DNA of 64,000 nt from Lycium barbarum (lineage: Eukaryota > Streptophyta > Magnoliopsida > Solanales > Solanaceae), in assembly GCF_019175385.1 (NCBI RefSeq), contig NC_083341.1:65319800-65383799 (forward strand), in the 5' to 3' direction. A program made the position numbers and the translations under genes. Shown here in pieces: positions 24,601 through 37,188 of the stretch. The notes under the pieces are model-generated. The model searched no databases and had not been told where the DNA came from. It worked only from the letters and a program-made list of their open reading frames with translations. Position 1 is the stretch's first letter. Every line of letters starts with the position of its first letter.

Positions 24601-26410
24601 TATCCACGCCTTAAAAACATGGAGGCACTACTTGTATGGTGTACGTGTTGACATCTATACGAATCACAAAAGCCTCCAATATATTTTCAAACAGAAGGAG
24701 TTGAACCTGCGGCAAAGGCGATGGTTAGAATTACTAAAAGATTATGATGTGAACATTCTATATCACCCAGGGAAGGCGAATGTAGTGGCAGATGCACTTA
24801 GCCGCCGATCGATGGGTAGTTTATGTGGAGTTCCTTCAGAAAAGCAGGAAATGGTTCGTGAGCTCCATCAACTAGCAAGTCTCGGCATACGTGCGACTGA
24901 TGCAGGAGATGCAAGTATTAGCATCAATGACCCCACAGTTTCATCATTGAGTCTAGAGGTGAAGGAGCGGCAATATGAGGATTCCCAGCTAAGTCATTAT
25001 CGAGATCTAGCTCACAAAAAAGAAAAGTCTCCATTTGAAGTTTCCATAGAAGGGGTCCTTAGATATCGGGGCAGGTTATGCGTACCGGATGTGGCAAACT
25101 TACGCCAACGGATTTTAGAGGAAGCACATTATTCCCGGTATTCTATTTATCCAGGTGCAACCAAGATGTACCACGACCTTAAGTTGCTATATTGGTGGGA
25201 TGGCATGAAGTGAGACATAGCAGGGTTTGTAGCCCAATGTCCAAATTGTCAGCAAGTGAAAGCCGAACATCAAAAACCAGGAGGTTTATTGCAAGCAATG
25301 GAAATTCCTACGTGGAAATGGGAAGAAATTAATATGGATTTTATGGTAGGATTACCACGTGCGCGAGGGAAGTATGATTCTATATGGGCGATCGTGGACA
25401 GGCTCACAAAAGCAGCTCATTCTCTCCCCGTCAGGACTACATATTCAGCGGAAGACTATGCTAAATTGTATCTCAAGGAGATTGTACGACTTCATGGTAT
25501 TCCTTTGGCCATTATCACGGATAGAGGAGCGTAGTTCACAGCCAAGTTCTGGAAGTCCTTTCAAGAAGGTCTAGGTACTCGAGTTAAGCTCAGCACGGCG
25601 TTCCACCCACAGACCGACGGGCAAGCCGAGCGCACTATTCAGACCTTAGAAGATATGCTACGAGCATGTGTGCTGGACTTCGGTGGTAGTTGGGACGAGC
25701 ATTTGCCTCTTATTGAATTTGCCTATAATAACAGCTATCATTCCAGTATCCAAATGGCCCCGTATGAAGCCTTATATGGAAGAAAATGCAGATCTCCAAT
25801 TGGATGGTTTGAAACTGGAGAATTACGATTGATAGGCCCCGACTTGGTCCAACAAGCAGTTGAAAAGGTTAAAGTGATTCGAGACCGACTGTTAACAGCT
25901 CAAAGTCGCCAAAAGTCTTATGCAGACAACCGCCGACGGGATTTAGAATTTCAAGCTAATGATTGGGTATTCCTAAAAGTTTCACCAATGAAGGGAGTAA
26001 TGAGGTTCGGCAAAAAGGGGAAATTGAGCCCAAGATACATTGGACCTTATCGAATCATCCGCAAGGTGGGAAGAGTAGCCTATGAGTTGGACTTGCCTTC
26101 AGAGCTCGAATCTGTACACCCAGTATTCCATGTTTCGATGCTCCGCAAATGTATTGGAGACCCCACGAGGATTGTTCCGATTGATGATGTACAAGTGACA
26201 GAGAAGTTGACATACGAAGAAGTGCCCATTGCTATTTTGGATAGACAAGTGCGAAGGCTTCGGAATAAAAAGGTTGCTTCAGTCAAAGTTCTGTGGCGAA
26301 ACGATAATCAGGAAGAAATGACTTGGGAAGCGGACGAGAAGATGAAATCTATGTACCCCCATTTGTTCCAATCCCTAGAAGAGATTCACGATGAGACGTC
26401 GACGATTTGA
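21635..26410 (+). pseudogene. gag-pol polyprotein of element E (frame intact, six premature stops)
   Basis: One frame runs from ATG 21635 (MPPKRKATAAQKGK) to the stop at 26408-26410, interrupted by stops at 21722 (TAG), 22430 (TGA), 24212 (TAG), 24446 (TAA), 25211 (TGA) and 25532 (TAG), with no frameshift. Domains: gag capsid about 21818-22430; zinc knuckle [14 protein letters not shown] 22742-22783; protease with D-P-G-S at 23030-23041 instead of D-S-G; RT with [11 protein letters not shown] and catalytic FIDD at 24029-24040; RNase H with the first Asp at 24476; integrase zinc finger with CPNC at 25238-25249 but tyrosine where relatives have histidine before PGATKM; DD35E codons at 25397, 25520 and 25628; C-terminal chromodomain about 26251-26376 ([16 protein letters not shown]). 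The stops at 24212 and 25532 stand where element B has CAG glutamine codons. The chromodomain is the targeting module of chromoviruses. Confidence 0.93.
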
Positions 26411-26601
26411 GGTATGAATGTTTTAATTTTATCTTTTTGGTCGTGTGTGGCCGTAAATGTGTTGAAATTGTGATATAGCCCTGTGAGGCGATGATATTAT
26501 TGGTCGTTGTGGTAAATTGGTAGTGCCAAATTACAAAGGAAACTCTGGCAAAAAAAAAAATCTAGAATCCCCGAGTGTCGAACATCCGAGGACGAATGTT
26601 C

Positions 26602-26617
26602 CAAAAGGGGGGAAGAA
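26602..26617 (+). other. polypurine tract of element E
   Basis: The purine run CAAAAGGGGGGAAGAA lies directly before the 3' LTR (TGTTACACC at 26618). This is the expected plus-strand primer site and is matched in inverted form in B at 31004-31020. Confidence 0.85.
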
Positions 26618-28994
26618 TGTTACACCTCGGAAGTTTTCCCGTACTGGTATGATGAGTGTATGGTGTTTCACTAAGTCAGGAATGGCTAATTATGAAATCT
26701 CAGAAAAATAATAAAATTGCGGAGAAATGCCTGCCAGTGGTCGTATATGGCACTATACGGACCGTATAGTGGTTTACGGACCGTATAGTGCACTCGTCCT
26801 TCAACCTGCCAAAAACCTCAACTTTCTGGAAATTGTTGAATATGGTTAAGTACGACCTAGTTTACGGCCCGTCAACTGGTTTACGGACCGTAAACCAGGT
26901 CGTAAACTGCCCTGTCCACCAGCCAAACTCTCTGCTTTTGGAGAATGCTTAAATACGTTCACTGGGACGGACCGTAAATCAGAATACGGTCCGTAAACTG
27001 CACATTACGGTCACTGTTCATCCCGACAGAAACTCATTAAACATTAGCTTTTGAGTTACTAAAAGGAACTTAGGCCTCATTTTATTTCATTCATTATTCA
27101 TGCAACTCAGGAGACCTCTAGAACTTTCCAAATATTTTCTCCACAAGAATTCAAGAGAATCACAAGGAACATCAAGATCAACACCACCAAGCTTATGAAA
27201 TCAAGTGTAAGAACACCATAAAAGATCATCCAGGTCAAGAAATCCCACAAAGGGTGGAACTAGGGTTTTGGCTAAGTGAAGAATTTCAACTCAAGGGTTG
27301 TTCAACCACTATCCAAGGTAAGGTTCATGATCATTCTATGTTGTTTGAAGTATTGAAAAGCTTAGACACTTGAAATGTAGAAGAACATAGAAATGGACCA
27401 TTACTGAGTGAATAGTGCCATAAATGAATGATAGTGGGATTGAATTATGAATGTTGAAGTGTTGTGAATACAAATACGTTGTAAACGATGCTTACATCAT
27501 GAAACAAGCATTAAACGCATGAAAATGCAAGGACGAGTCATAAGGCTAATTATGAGGGAAATTGGAGGGAAATGGTGGATTTTGCTAAATGTACGTAAAC
27601 GACGATTGTTGATTTCGATATTGTGAGTAATGCTATGAATGTTGGGAGTTAATATAAAACATGGGAAAAATAGTATAAACAAGAGAAGCGCTGTCCGACT
27701 TCTCTTAGAATTGGCGACGCGTTCTTGTAGTTAGTATGCTAATGTTGATATGAATTCTTTATGAAGGTAACGACGCGATATTGAAGGAGAACGAGTGAGC
27801 GATATCTTAGCTAAACGACCAAGGTATGTGAGGATAGTCCCTTCTTCCTGATGGCATTAATCTTGTAGCACGAAATTCCTATTCTCTTCATGAGTTCTTA
27901 TAGTCCGAAAGGCTAAGAGTCTAACTCCTTAATGTCTATATAAGATGAGGAATACGATATGATGATGCTAGTATAATGATGATGTTAATTATCGCCTACA
28001 CTCACCTTATGTACTAGTTCCTTCAAGGTGAGGCAGAGTATCAATAGTTGTTCCATAATGGAATCGGGGGATCACGACCTTACGTCACCCCGATAGAATA
28101 AAGTTGATCTTGAGCCTTATGCATGTATTACAATGAGATAAGTATTTTATGATGAGTATATTATTATTATGAGCATTTTATGATAAGCATGACATGAGCA
28201 TTTCACACCGTGCCTAGTTGGTCGGGTAGTCACCGCCAAGGCGGGCAGCTATACGGATACACCATGACCTTCGGGCGTGGGCAGACACCACTAGTGGGCG
28301 GCATGAGATGGTACCCCGGACGCGGGTGGCCTGGACGCGGGCTAATATTATTTATTATCACACCGTTCCGACATGGACGGGCAGCTTGCATATGATGCAT
28401 ACATGTTATGAGGATGAGTATGAGTAAGATGGCACGCATGATTTCCTTTATGATTATCAGACAGATCCAGATATTTCACGTTGATGTTATCACTATGTTG
28501 TTGATGTTTTCTTTCATTGTTTATGTTTCTCATACTCAGTACAACATTCGTACTGTCGTCCTTTCTTCGGACGCTGTGTTCATGCCCACAGGTGGACAGG
28601 GAGGAGAGCTTGGCCCAGATGCTCAGTAGCAGTCAGCTGGTTGAAAGCACTCCATTGTCCGGAGGTGCTTAGGATTATCCTTTTGGTATATATGTATATT
28701 TTTGGGCACGACGGAGTCTTGTTCCGTCCATGAATATACAGTATGTTAGTAGAGGCTTGTAGATACGCAGTGCGGGTTAGATGGTCTCACAAGACGTTTT
28801 CATATGCATGTATATTATTTTGATGGCCGAAAGGCAATTGTATATAAAGTATTTATGTTTGTTTAATTATGATTTTCCTACAACTGGTATGTAAATTGAT
28901 AAAAGAATATTAGATGGGCAAGATAAGAAGTAGAGTGAGCGGTGCTCGGTAACTAGCTCCGGGTACCCGTCGCGTCCCTAGCTGGGTCGTGACA
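26618..28994 (+). repeat. 3' LTR of element E
   Basis: 2377 bp, colinear with 19053-21429. The TACGGACCGTA words recur at the same offsets (e.g. 26756-26766). Substitutions against the 5' copy cluster around 28220 and 28325-28355 (offset equivalents of 20655 and 20760-20790). Confidence 0.95.
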
Positions 28995-31003
28995 ATCATA
29001 ACGCATATATCATCGCATCATAATCATCATCGTTAACTCGCGTCCGGGTAACCATCATATGCCACCCACTAGTGGTGATCATGCCCGGCCCTCTAGGCTT
29101 GGTGTAAACATAGCAGCCCGCCTTAGCGGTGACATGCCCGGCAATTTAGGCACGGTGGAATCGTCTGCAGCCCGCCTTCGCGGTGACATGCCCGGCCAAC
29201 TAGGCACGGTGGAATCGTATCGTCATATAATCAATCATAAACTCATAATTATTACACATCTCATAAACATATCATGACTTAACATCATTATTCATTTATC
29301 ATCAAAACATACATTAGAACTTGAAGGCTACTATGGCTGTGTCGAGGGTGACATAAGGTCGTGAACCCCAGATTATATTATGAAGTAATCATCAACATCA
29401 TATCTCACCTTGAAGGAACTAACATTTTAAGGTGAGTGTACACAAGGAAAAGCATCAATGGAACCATACTTAGAATCATTAGCTTCATGGACATCTTACT
29501 TCACTCTAGGACTCTTTATACTTAACTCATCATCATCATTATCTTGCTCGTCGCATCTCTTTTCTTTATCTCATACATATATAGCACATTACAGTCATGG
29601 ACTCATAGTTTCTTTATTTAGGAATATTATGGGAAATTTAGAAGATTCATGTCATAGGAGTCATGCCATAGAAAGAAGGGACCAGCCTCACATACCTCTT
29701 TCGTTTAACAGTTTTATCGCTTGATCGTTCTCCTTCGATGCTCGCGTTTCTACCTTCAAGAGGATTCGCATCAACATTAGTTAATCGATTATAAAAATGT
29801 GTTACAATTTCTAGAGAAAATTGGGAAGCATTTCCTTTGTTTATACAACTTTCCTCACTTTACATATCAACTCCCAACATCCATCACAACATTCACAATA
29901 TCATACACAAAAATCATCATTCATCTACGTTATCCACATTTCACTATTTTGCTTCGATTCCTCCATAATAGTGGTCATGGTTCGCTATCATGTTTTCTCA
30001 CATATAATACTTATCCCATGTTCTAAATGCCATTCATAGAGTACTTATAATCACAACATATCAATATTCATAATTCACCCCAAACTACTACTCAACAATG
30101 ACACTATTCCCACATTAATGACCCATTTTCTATATCCTTCTACAATCCAAGTGTTTTAACTTTTAAACACCTTAAACAACATGGAATGATCATAAAACTC
30201 ACCTTAGATAATTGAATAATAAGCCTTGAGTGGGAATTCTCTTCTTGCACCAAAACCCTAGCTCACTTCCCTTGGGATTTCTTGCCTTAGATGAACTTTG
30301 CTTTGTTTCATACACTTGATTTTGTGGGTTTCATGTAGTTGATCATATATTTCTCTTGGTTTCTTGTGGATGAAGAGTGGAGAGAATTCTAGAGTGTTCT
30401 TGAGGTGTGGAGAGTGGAAATGAAATGAATTAAATGAGAGAGAGGGTCCTTATATCGTTTTAACATCTGACCCGACATGAACATACGGACCAACATACGG
30501 TCCGTATGTTTTATACTGACCGTATGTTTTATACTGACCGTATGTATGGACCGTATGTTTGGTCCAGTGAAGACCCTCATACTGGGCAGAACATACGGCT
30601 AGACATACGGTCCGTATGTTTTATACGGCCAGTATGTTTGGTCGTATAATGCCAGCTCTCCGAAGTTCGTTCTCGTCGACTCGTTTGATCTCCAATCCTT
30701 ATGGAACCTTCTTGACACTTGTTTAATACTTCATTATCAATCTAAACATCCCTATAACTCGTCATCAAGGCCTTACCAAACAATCCTTAACGCAATAATT
30801 TATGAAACCTTTCCTAAACCCCTCTTATACTCCACTTGTCCTTATCAGTCCTTATTTCATCAATTCATATAACTTAAAAATCTTAACGTATACATTCTAA
30901 GACCACTAAATATCTGTCTTATAGTCTTAAGAACTTCCTGTTACCCTTAAGCTCGCATTGGTTCATTCACTACACGACGACATGAAATTTCCAAGGTGTA
31001 ACA
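28995..31003 (-). repeat. 3' LTR of element B, part 2
   Basis: It begins with the right TSD copy of E (ATCAT, 28995-28999) and continues the B LTR up to GGTGTAACA at 31003. It matches 40320-42304 closely. It includes three degenerate repeats of about 60 bp built on 'cgcggtgacatgcccgg' (about 29070-29215) and the inverted word block with TACGGTCCGTA at 30496-30506 and 30606-30616. A minus-strand TATAAGGA is at 30447-30454. Confidence 0.9.
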
Positions 31004-31020
31004 TTCTTCCCCCTTTTGGG
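31004..31020 (-). other. polypurine tract of element B
   Basis: On the minus strand CCCAAAAGGGGGAAGAA, immediately upstream of the B 3' LTR. Same motif as in element E. Confidence 0.85.
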
Positions 31021-31206
31021 AACATTCGTCCTCGAATGTTAAACACTCGGGAATTCTACGAAAATTTTGCCAAAGTTTCCCCTGTAATATAGTACTACCA
31101 TCCTGTCACAACAACCCATAATAACATTTTTGCACAGGGCCATAACACAATAATAATATAAGTTGGTCACACACGACCAAAAGCATGAAAAGAAAGCATA
31201 CATACC

Positions 31207-33753
31207 TCATACTCTTGATGTTTCATCGTGGATCTCTTCTGGGGGTTGGAATAAGTGCGGGTACTGGGACCTCATACTCTCTTCTGCTTCCCAAGTCATT
31301 TCTTCTTGGTTGTTATTTCGCCACAAGACTTTGACTGAAGCTACTTCCTTATTTCGAAGTCTTCGTACTTGCCTGTCTAATATGGCAATGGGCACTTCTT
31401 CATGTGCTAGCTTTTCTGTCACTTGAACATCATCTATTGGGACAATCCTCGTAGGATCTCCAACACACTTGTGGAGCATGGAGACATGAAAAACTGGATG
31501 GACCGATTCAAGTTCTAAAGGCAAGTCCAATTCGTAAGCTACTTGACCCACCTTGCGGATAATTTTATAGGGTCCATTGTATCTAGGACTTAATTTCCCT
31601 TTCTTGCCAAATCTCGTCATGCCTTTCATTGGCGACACCTTTAAGAATACCCAGTCATCAACTCGAAATTCTAAGTCTCGCCGGCGGTTATCCGCATAAG
31701 ATTTTTGGCGACTTTGGGCTGTCAACAATCGATCTCGGATCACCTTGAATTTCTCTACTGCTTGTTGAATCAACTCGGGGCTTATTAGCTGTACTTCTCC
31801 TATTTCAAACCATCCAATTGGGGATCTACACTTCTTTCCATATAAAGCTTCATACGGAGCCATTTAGATACTAGAATGGTAGCTATTGTTGTATGCAAAC
31901 TCGATTAGAGGTAAGTGATCATCCCAACTACCACCGAAATCTAGAAAACATGCTCTTAGCATATCCTCCAAGGTCTGGATAGTACGTTAGGCTTGCCCAT
32001 CAGTCTGCGGATGAAATGTCGTGCTAAGCTTTACTTGAGTACCCAGACCTTCTTGGAAGGATTTTCAGAACTTGGCCGTAAATTGCGCTCCTCTATCTGT
32101 GATAATGGATATCGGGATACCATGGAGTCGCACAATTTCTTTGAGATACAACCTTGCATAATCTTGTGTCGGGTATGTGGTTCTGACTGGAAGGAAATGA
32201 GTTGCTTTCGTGAGTCTGTCCACGATCACCCATATGGAATCATACTTGCCTCGGGAACGAGGTAACCCCGCAATAAAATCCATACTGATCACTTCCCATT
32301 TCCAAGTAGGAATTTCCATTGCTTGCAATAATCCTCCTAGCCTTTGATGTTCGATTTTCACTTACTGGCAACTTGGACATTGAGCTACAAATTATGCTAT
32401 GTCTCTCTTCATGCCATCCCGCCTATATATCAATTTAAGATCATGATACATCTTCATTGCACCTGGGTGAATAGAATACCGAGAATAATGAGCTTCTTCT
32501 AGAATTCGACAGTGCAATTCTGCAACATTCGAAACACATAGCCTGCCTCAGTATCTGAGAATTCCATCCATAGAAGTTTCAAATGGAGACTTCTCTTTTT
32601 CATTAAAATACGTCTCTATAATGGCTCAACTGAGTATCTTCATATTGTCGCTCTTTCACTTCCATATTCAGGGACGAAACTGTGGGATCATTAATATCGA
32701 TTCTTGCCCCACCTGAATCAATTAAACGTACTCCAAGATTAGCTAGCTGGTGAAGCTCATGAATCATCTCTTTCTCTCCCGGAGGAACTTCAAATAGGCT
32801 GCCTATTGATTGACGGCTAAGCGCATCAGCTACTATATTTGCTTTCCCGGGGTGGTATAAAATGCTCACATTGTAATCTTTCAATAACTCTAACCACCGC
32901 CTCTGTCGCAGATTTAACTCCTTCTGTTTGAAAATGTATTGAAGACTCTTGTGATCTGTATAAATATCTACATGCACACCATACAAGTAATGTCTCCACA
33001 TTTTTAATGCGTGAATGACTGCAGCCAATTCGAGATCATGAGTTGGGTAGTTCTTTTCATGTTTCCGCAGCTGTCTCGAAGCATAAGCAATGACTCTACC
33101 GTGCTGCATTAACACACATCCTAACTCAACACCGGAAGCATCACAATAGACAACGTAACCATGTGGCCCTTCTGGGAGTGTCAAGACTGGGACTGAGGTT
33201 AATCTGTCCTTCAACTCTTGGAAGCTGCGTTCACAAGCATCATTCCACTAAAATTTAACTGACTTCTGGGTTAGCTTCGTCAATAGGGCTGAAATAGAGG
33301 AAAATCCCTCTACGAACCTTCTATAGTAACCTGTTAAGCCCAGAAAACTACGGACTTCTGTAGGCGTCATAGGCCTTGGCCAAGTCTTCACAGCTTCAAT
33401 TTTCTGAGTATCAACTCGAATGCCATCATCTAAAATAACATGACCCAGAAATGTCACAGAATTCAGCCAAAACTTGCACTTTGAAAATTTTGCATACAAT
33501 TCTCGGGTTCGAAGAATTCCAAGAATAATACGTAAATGATCGGCATGTTCTGATACTATGCGAGAGTATACCAGAATATCGTCAATAAACACTATTACGA
33601 ATAAATCCAAGAGAGGCCTAAACACATTATTCATTAAATTCATGAACACTGCCGGAGCATTAGTTAACCCAAATGACATCACCCAGAATTCATAATGACC
33701 ATATCTCGTCCTGAAAGCTGTTTTGGGAATATCTTCTTCTTTAACTCTCACTT
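31207..33753 (-). pseudogene. RT C-terminus, RNase H, integrase and chromodomain, element B
   Basis: Minus strand, continuing from the copy at 37189-39416 after removal of the solo LTR. It resumes in the RT with [20 protein letters not shown], has [14 protein letters not shown] and the catalytic FIDD (33578-33589), a stop at 33248 where relatives have CAG, RNase H with [15 protein letters not shown] (near 33140), a frameshift near 32600, the integrase core with ITDRGAQFTAKF (near 32085), stops near 32065 and 31866, and the chromodomain ([20 protein letters not shown], near 31290). The frames before 33753 and after 37189 rejoin in the RT motif SGYHQV. Inactive. Confidence 0.9.
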
Positions 33754-34245
33754 TATTATATCCCGTATTTTTGAACGTCAGATTATTTGCTGAGGTGGGA
33801 CCCACACATCGAGATTTTTTTTTTGGGACATCTAAAAAAATTCATATGAATCACATATGAGAAGTTAAACACGACTCAAGAAGGACCCTTGGGCCAAATC
33901 AAAGTGGAAGTCCTCCAAACGAATATTTTTAAGAAAACGTTTTCGGGTGATCTGACTTCAAGGGGCAAAAACGGTATTATAAGTTTGGAATTTGGAAAAG
34001 TACCAAGAAATAGAAGTTGTAGATAATTGAATTAGCTTTCCAACCATAGGTCGTGGGTCCCCAGGTGACATCGGTACAAGGAGATATGAACGTGTTAAGG
34101 TCGAAAGGTCAGTGGGCTAGGCCCAACTCGGGACCAAACCGAGTTGGCCCAAAAAAATCAAAACAAATAATAAGGCCCAAATTTGTGAGGCCCAACCGGC
34201 CATGGTTATGGCCCAAGACAATATTAAATAAAATTTGGTCAATAA

Positions 34246-34266
34246 AAGGATGACTAAGTCATCCTT
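34246..34266. promoter_or_regulatory. 21-bp palindrome in the family-D LTR
   Basis: Odd palindrome with TGACT and AGTCA half-sites around a single central base and arms matching for 10 bp each side. Half-sites of this kind are bound by bZIP factors in general; a role here is inference. Confidence 0.5.
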
Positions 34267-36172
34267 ATCACAATAAGTTCTAGAGGTTTCAAGAAAAGAA
34301 GAACAAGAGAAAGAAGAGAGAAAAGCTTAAGGCCATTTCGGCCATAGAGAAAGTCCATGAGAAAAATTGATAAAAATTCTTCAAAAATCAATCCCTACCA
34401 AGTAAAGGGTGCTTAACAAGGTGGAGTTGTTGTTGGAGCAAGAAAGATTCAAAATCATACAAATTGCCAAGTTGTAGTCAAGTGAGAAGTTGAAGAAGAA
34501 AGGTGAGTTTTGATCTTTCTTTATGTGTTATGAATGGTTTATATGTGTTGTAGTATGTTAAAATGGATGAAATTCATGAAAGAGATAAAAATAGGGGTGT
34601 GGCCGTGAGGTATGGAACATGTATATGTGTGTAGAAATTGTGTTTTAATTAATTTATCTAGTGTTTGGTTGTTATTGTTGTGAATGATATGTGGAAAATG
34701 GAAGTTGAATAAATTTGGAGAGGTTGTAGTGTGTATGCTTGATGTTGGCCGTGTAGTTGTAGAGTAATATGGAAGAAAACGAGTCAATTCTATTTAATGT
34801 TTTGGTTGTAGTTGAATTGTGGATGCTAGATTGCTAATGAATGCATAATAATCTTGTGAAGTTGAAGTGGGTGGAGGTTTGTTTTAGAAGTTATGTGAAT
34901 TGAATGTAATGTTCTTGCATGCATGGAAGGTAATGTGGTTAGTATGATGTTGTTGGAATATAGATCATGAGGTTGTTATTGTTTTCATTAAAGTTAGAAA
35001 GTTTTTGGAAGAAGTAGTAAGTTGATTGAATATGGAAGTTGTTAGTATTGTTGTTGTTGGGATTGTGGTTGATATTTTGGCCGGGTTTGAATTCCCGGGA
35101 TTGTTGTTGATTGAAATTAGCCAAGTTGAACTTGGTGGGATGGAGTATTTATAGGGGAAGTGCTGCCGAAATTTCGGTAGCCAAATGTTTCCTTAAGAAT
35201 TCAACTCTAAGTATCCTAATAAGAGTTTTGGTAAACATGACCAATTTGCAGATTTTGACGAGATTGCAACGTGAATTCGGAATAGCAAAAGAAGCGAAAA
35301 GAGGTATGTAAGGTTTCACCCTTCTTTCTATGGCATGTCTTAGACGTAATAAGTTGGGTACGCGCCTCGGGGACAACTCTCTTCCCCGGAATCTGCATCC
35401 AAAGTTTTCCACTTTTTGTTCAATAGAATTGAACTAGAAAGTGTGCAAATGATGGAAAGACCTCTTAAACCCCTAGAACTTGCATAAGTGGGACCCGATT
35501 ACCCTAGGACCCTCACAAGTAATGACATGACACGTAATATATGTAAATCATATACGTCACCCCATCCGGCCCGAGGTGGGCCCGCTACTCTCAGATTTTT
35601 CCTTACAGTCTTGCTTGACTTACTTGAAGTGAATCCAAAGGGAACCTTTGATCCCGATTTCGTTACCAAATGATAAATACTATGACTCCTCTAACGAGGG
35701 CACTTCCATGATGATAATGATAACAATGATGTTAGATAAGAGAATATGCCTATGATACGTACTACCGGAACGACTCTATGACTAAGATGACTAAGCTAAG
35801 TATCTTATGTAAACATGAAAATGATAAACTAATTTTTGAATCTTATTTATATTTCCTAGCTATGACTTTATTTTCTAAAAGATTTCAAAGTCTATGAACT
35901 GTCATCTATGATGCCCCGATTTCATTGTACGTTTACTTTAATATTATTCCCCGTTGGTAGTCTCACCTTAAAATACTCGTTCCTTCAAGGTGAGACAAAG
36001 CGATCACGAGTATTCTATAATATAATCGGAGGTCACCGACCATTACGTCACTCCGATGACTACATGATTCTTCTTTGGGCTTTCCTGCGTGTCTATGAGA
36101 CATATGTATATAGGATACGTAAATGCATATAAGACATGTAAATGTATGTAAGATATGTGTATATATTTTTAA

Positions 36173-36400
36173 AACATGCACATGACGAAAGAGCTAGAGC
36201 GCTATAGACGCTGATACATGCACATGATACACGTATATGTATATGATAAAAGGACCAGAGCGCTATAGACGCTGATGTACCTACACGACACACGTATATG
36301 TATATGATAAAAGAGCTAGAGCGCTATAGACGCTGATATATGTACATGATATATGCATGTGTATACGGGGAAAATGGAGGTAAGGGCAGAGCGTTATGAA
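36173..36400. repeat. 61-bp tandem repeats, about 3.5 units
   Basis: The word AGAGCGCTATAGACGCTGA occurs at 36196, 36257 and 36318 (period 61), with a decayed copy (AGAGCGTTATGAACGC) at 36388. It lies in the same part of the LTR as the 42-bp repeats of the other family-D copies but has a different sequence. Confidence 0.85.
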
Positions 36401-37188
36401 CGCATATCCACCTGATCAGTTGGCATTACATGATATGATGTCGTCCTGGACGCGGGATGCCCGGACGCGGGATGTGTATATTTATGGTTAAATGGATCGG
36501 CTGCCGACGCCTCGGCAATATGAGATGTCCTATTTTATATGTATAGGTATATGCACAAGGAAAGATTCTTAAAGGAAAGCTAAGTACGCATAGCACCTGC
36601 CAAGGGTATATATATATATACAGGTTATGTTTCTACCTCAAGACATGTGCTATTATTCTCTTATGTCGTTATTTCCGTTTTATACTTTCCGTATGCTACT
36701 ATTCATGCCTTACATACTCGGTACACTATTCGTACTGACGTCCCTTCTTGTGGACGCTGCGTTTCATGCCGCGCAGGTCAGCAGATAGGCGGATTTGATC
36801 CTTAGAAGCTCTACCAGCAGTGTTGACAGTGCTCCAGTTATTCCGGAGCCTCACTTCCTTGGTACTATTTTGTGTATATATATTCGGGCACGGCAGTACT
36901 CAGCCCTTTCTATGTATAAGTGTACTATGTCTAGAGGCTCGTAAACAGATATGTACAGTCAGTCAGGTACAGTTAGATATATGGTGTTCTAGCATGCTAA
37001 TGTTGATGTATAAGTGATAACGAAGTTTATTAGTCTATGTTCAGAATGACGCCGCTAATGTTAATGTTCAAAAAAAAAAATATGGCACAGTTCATACGGC
37101 CTGCTAAGAGGAAAAAGTAAAAGGATAAGCAAGGGGTGCTCGGTACAAGTATCGGGTACTCGTCACGGCCCCTAGTCGGGTCGTGACA

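Larger units (their letters stand above)
19053..28994 (+). mobile_element. element E: complete Tekay/Del-like chromovirus, 9942 bp
   Basis: Both LTRs are exactly 2377 bp, begin TGTTACACCTCGG and end GTCGTGACA, and the element is flanked by a perfect ATCAT (19048-19052 and 28995-28999). Order: LTR, primer site 21434-21445, leader, gag-protease-RT-RNase H-integrase-chromodomain in one frame (21635-26410), PPT, LTR, as in Ty3/gypsy chromoviruses. It sits inside the 3' LTR of element B, which is a related family. The six in-frame stops mean it is not autonomous as it stands. Confidence 0.95.
33754..37188 (+). repeat. solo LTR of family D inserted in the RT of element B
   Basis: Flanked by CACTT at 33749-33753 and 37189-37193, giving a clean 5-bp TSD. 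3435 bp, starting TATTATATCCCG (relatives suggest TG, so the first dinucleotide has changed) and ending GTCGTGACA. No internal domain or second LTR is seen. Homologous, in the other orientation, to 6500-9719 and 51202-54349. It contains the palindrome at 34246-34266, 61-bp tandem repeats at 36173-36400 and a typical 'tactcggtacactattcgtactgacgtcc' block near 36715. A solo LTR forms by recombination between the two LTRs of a full element. Confidence 0.92.

Noticed and set aside
19053..26410. Endogenous pararetrovirus (as occurs in Solanaceae genomes)
   Set aside because: LTRs, a tRNA primer site, integrase with DD35E and a chromodomain identify a Ty3/gypsy chromovirus; no movement protein or other virus-specific region is present.
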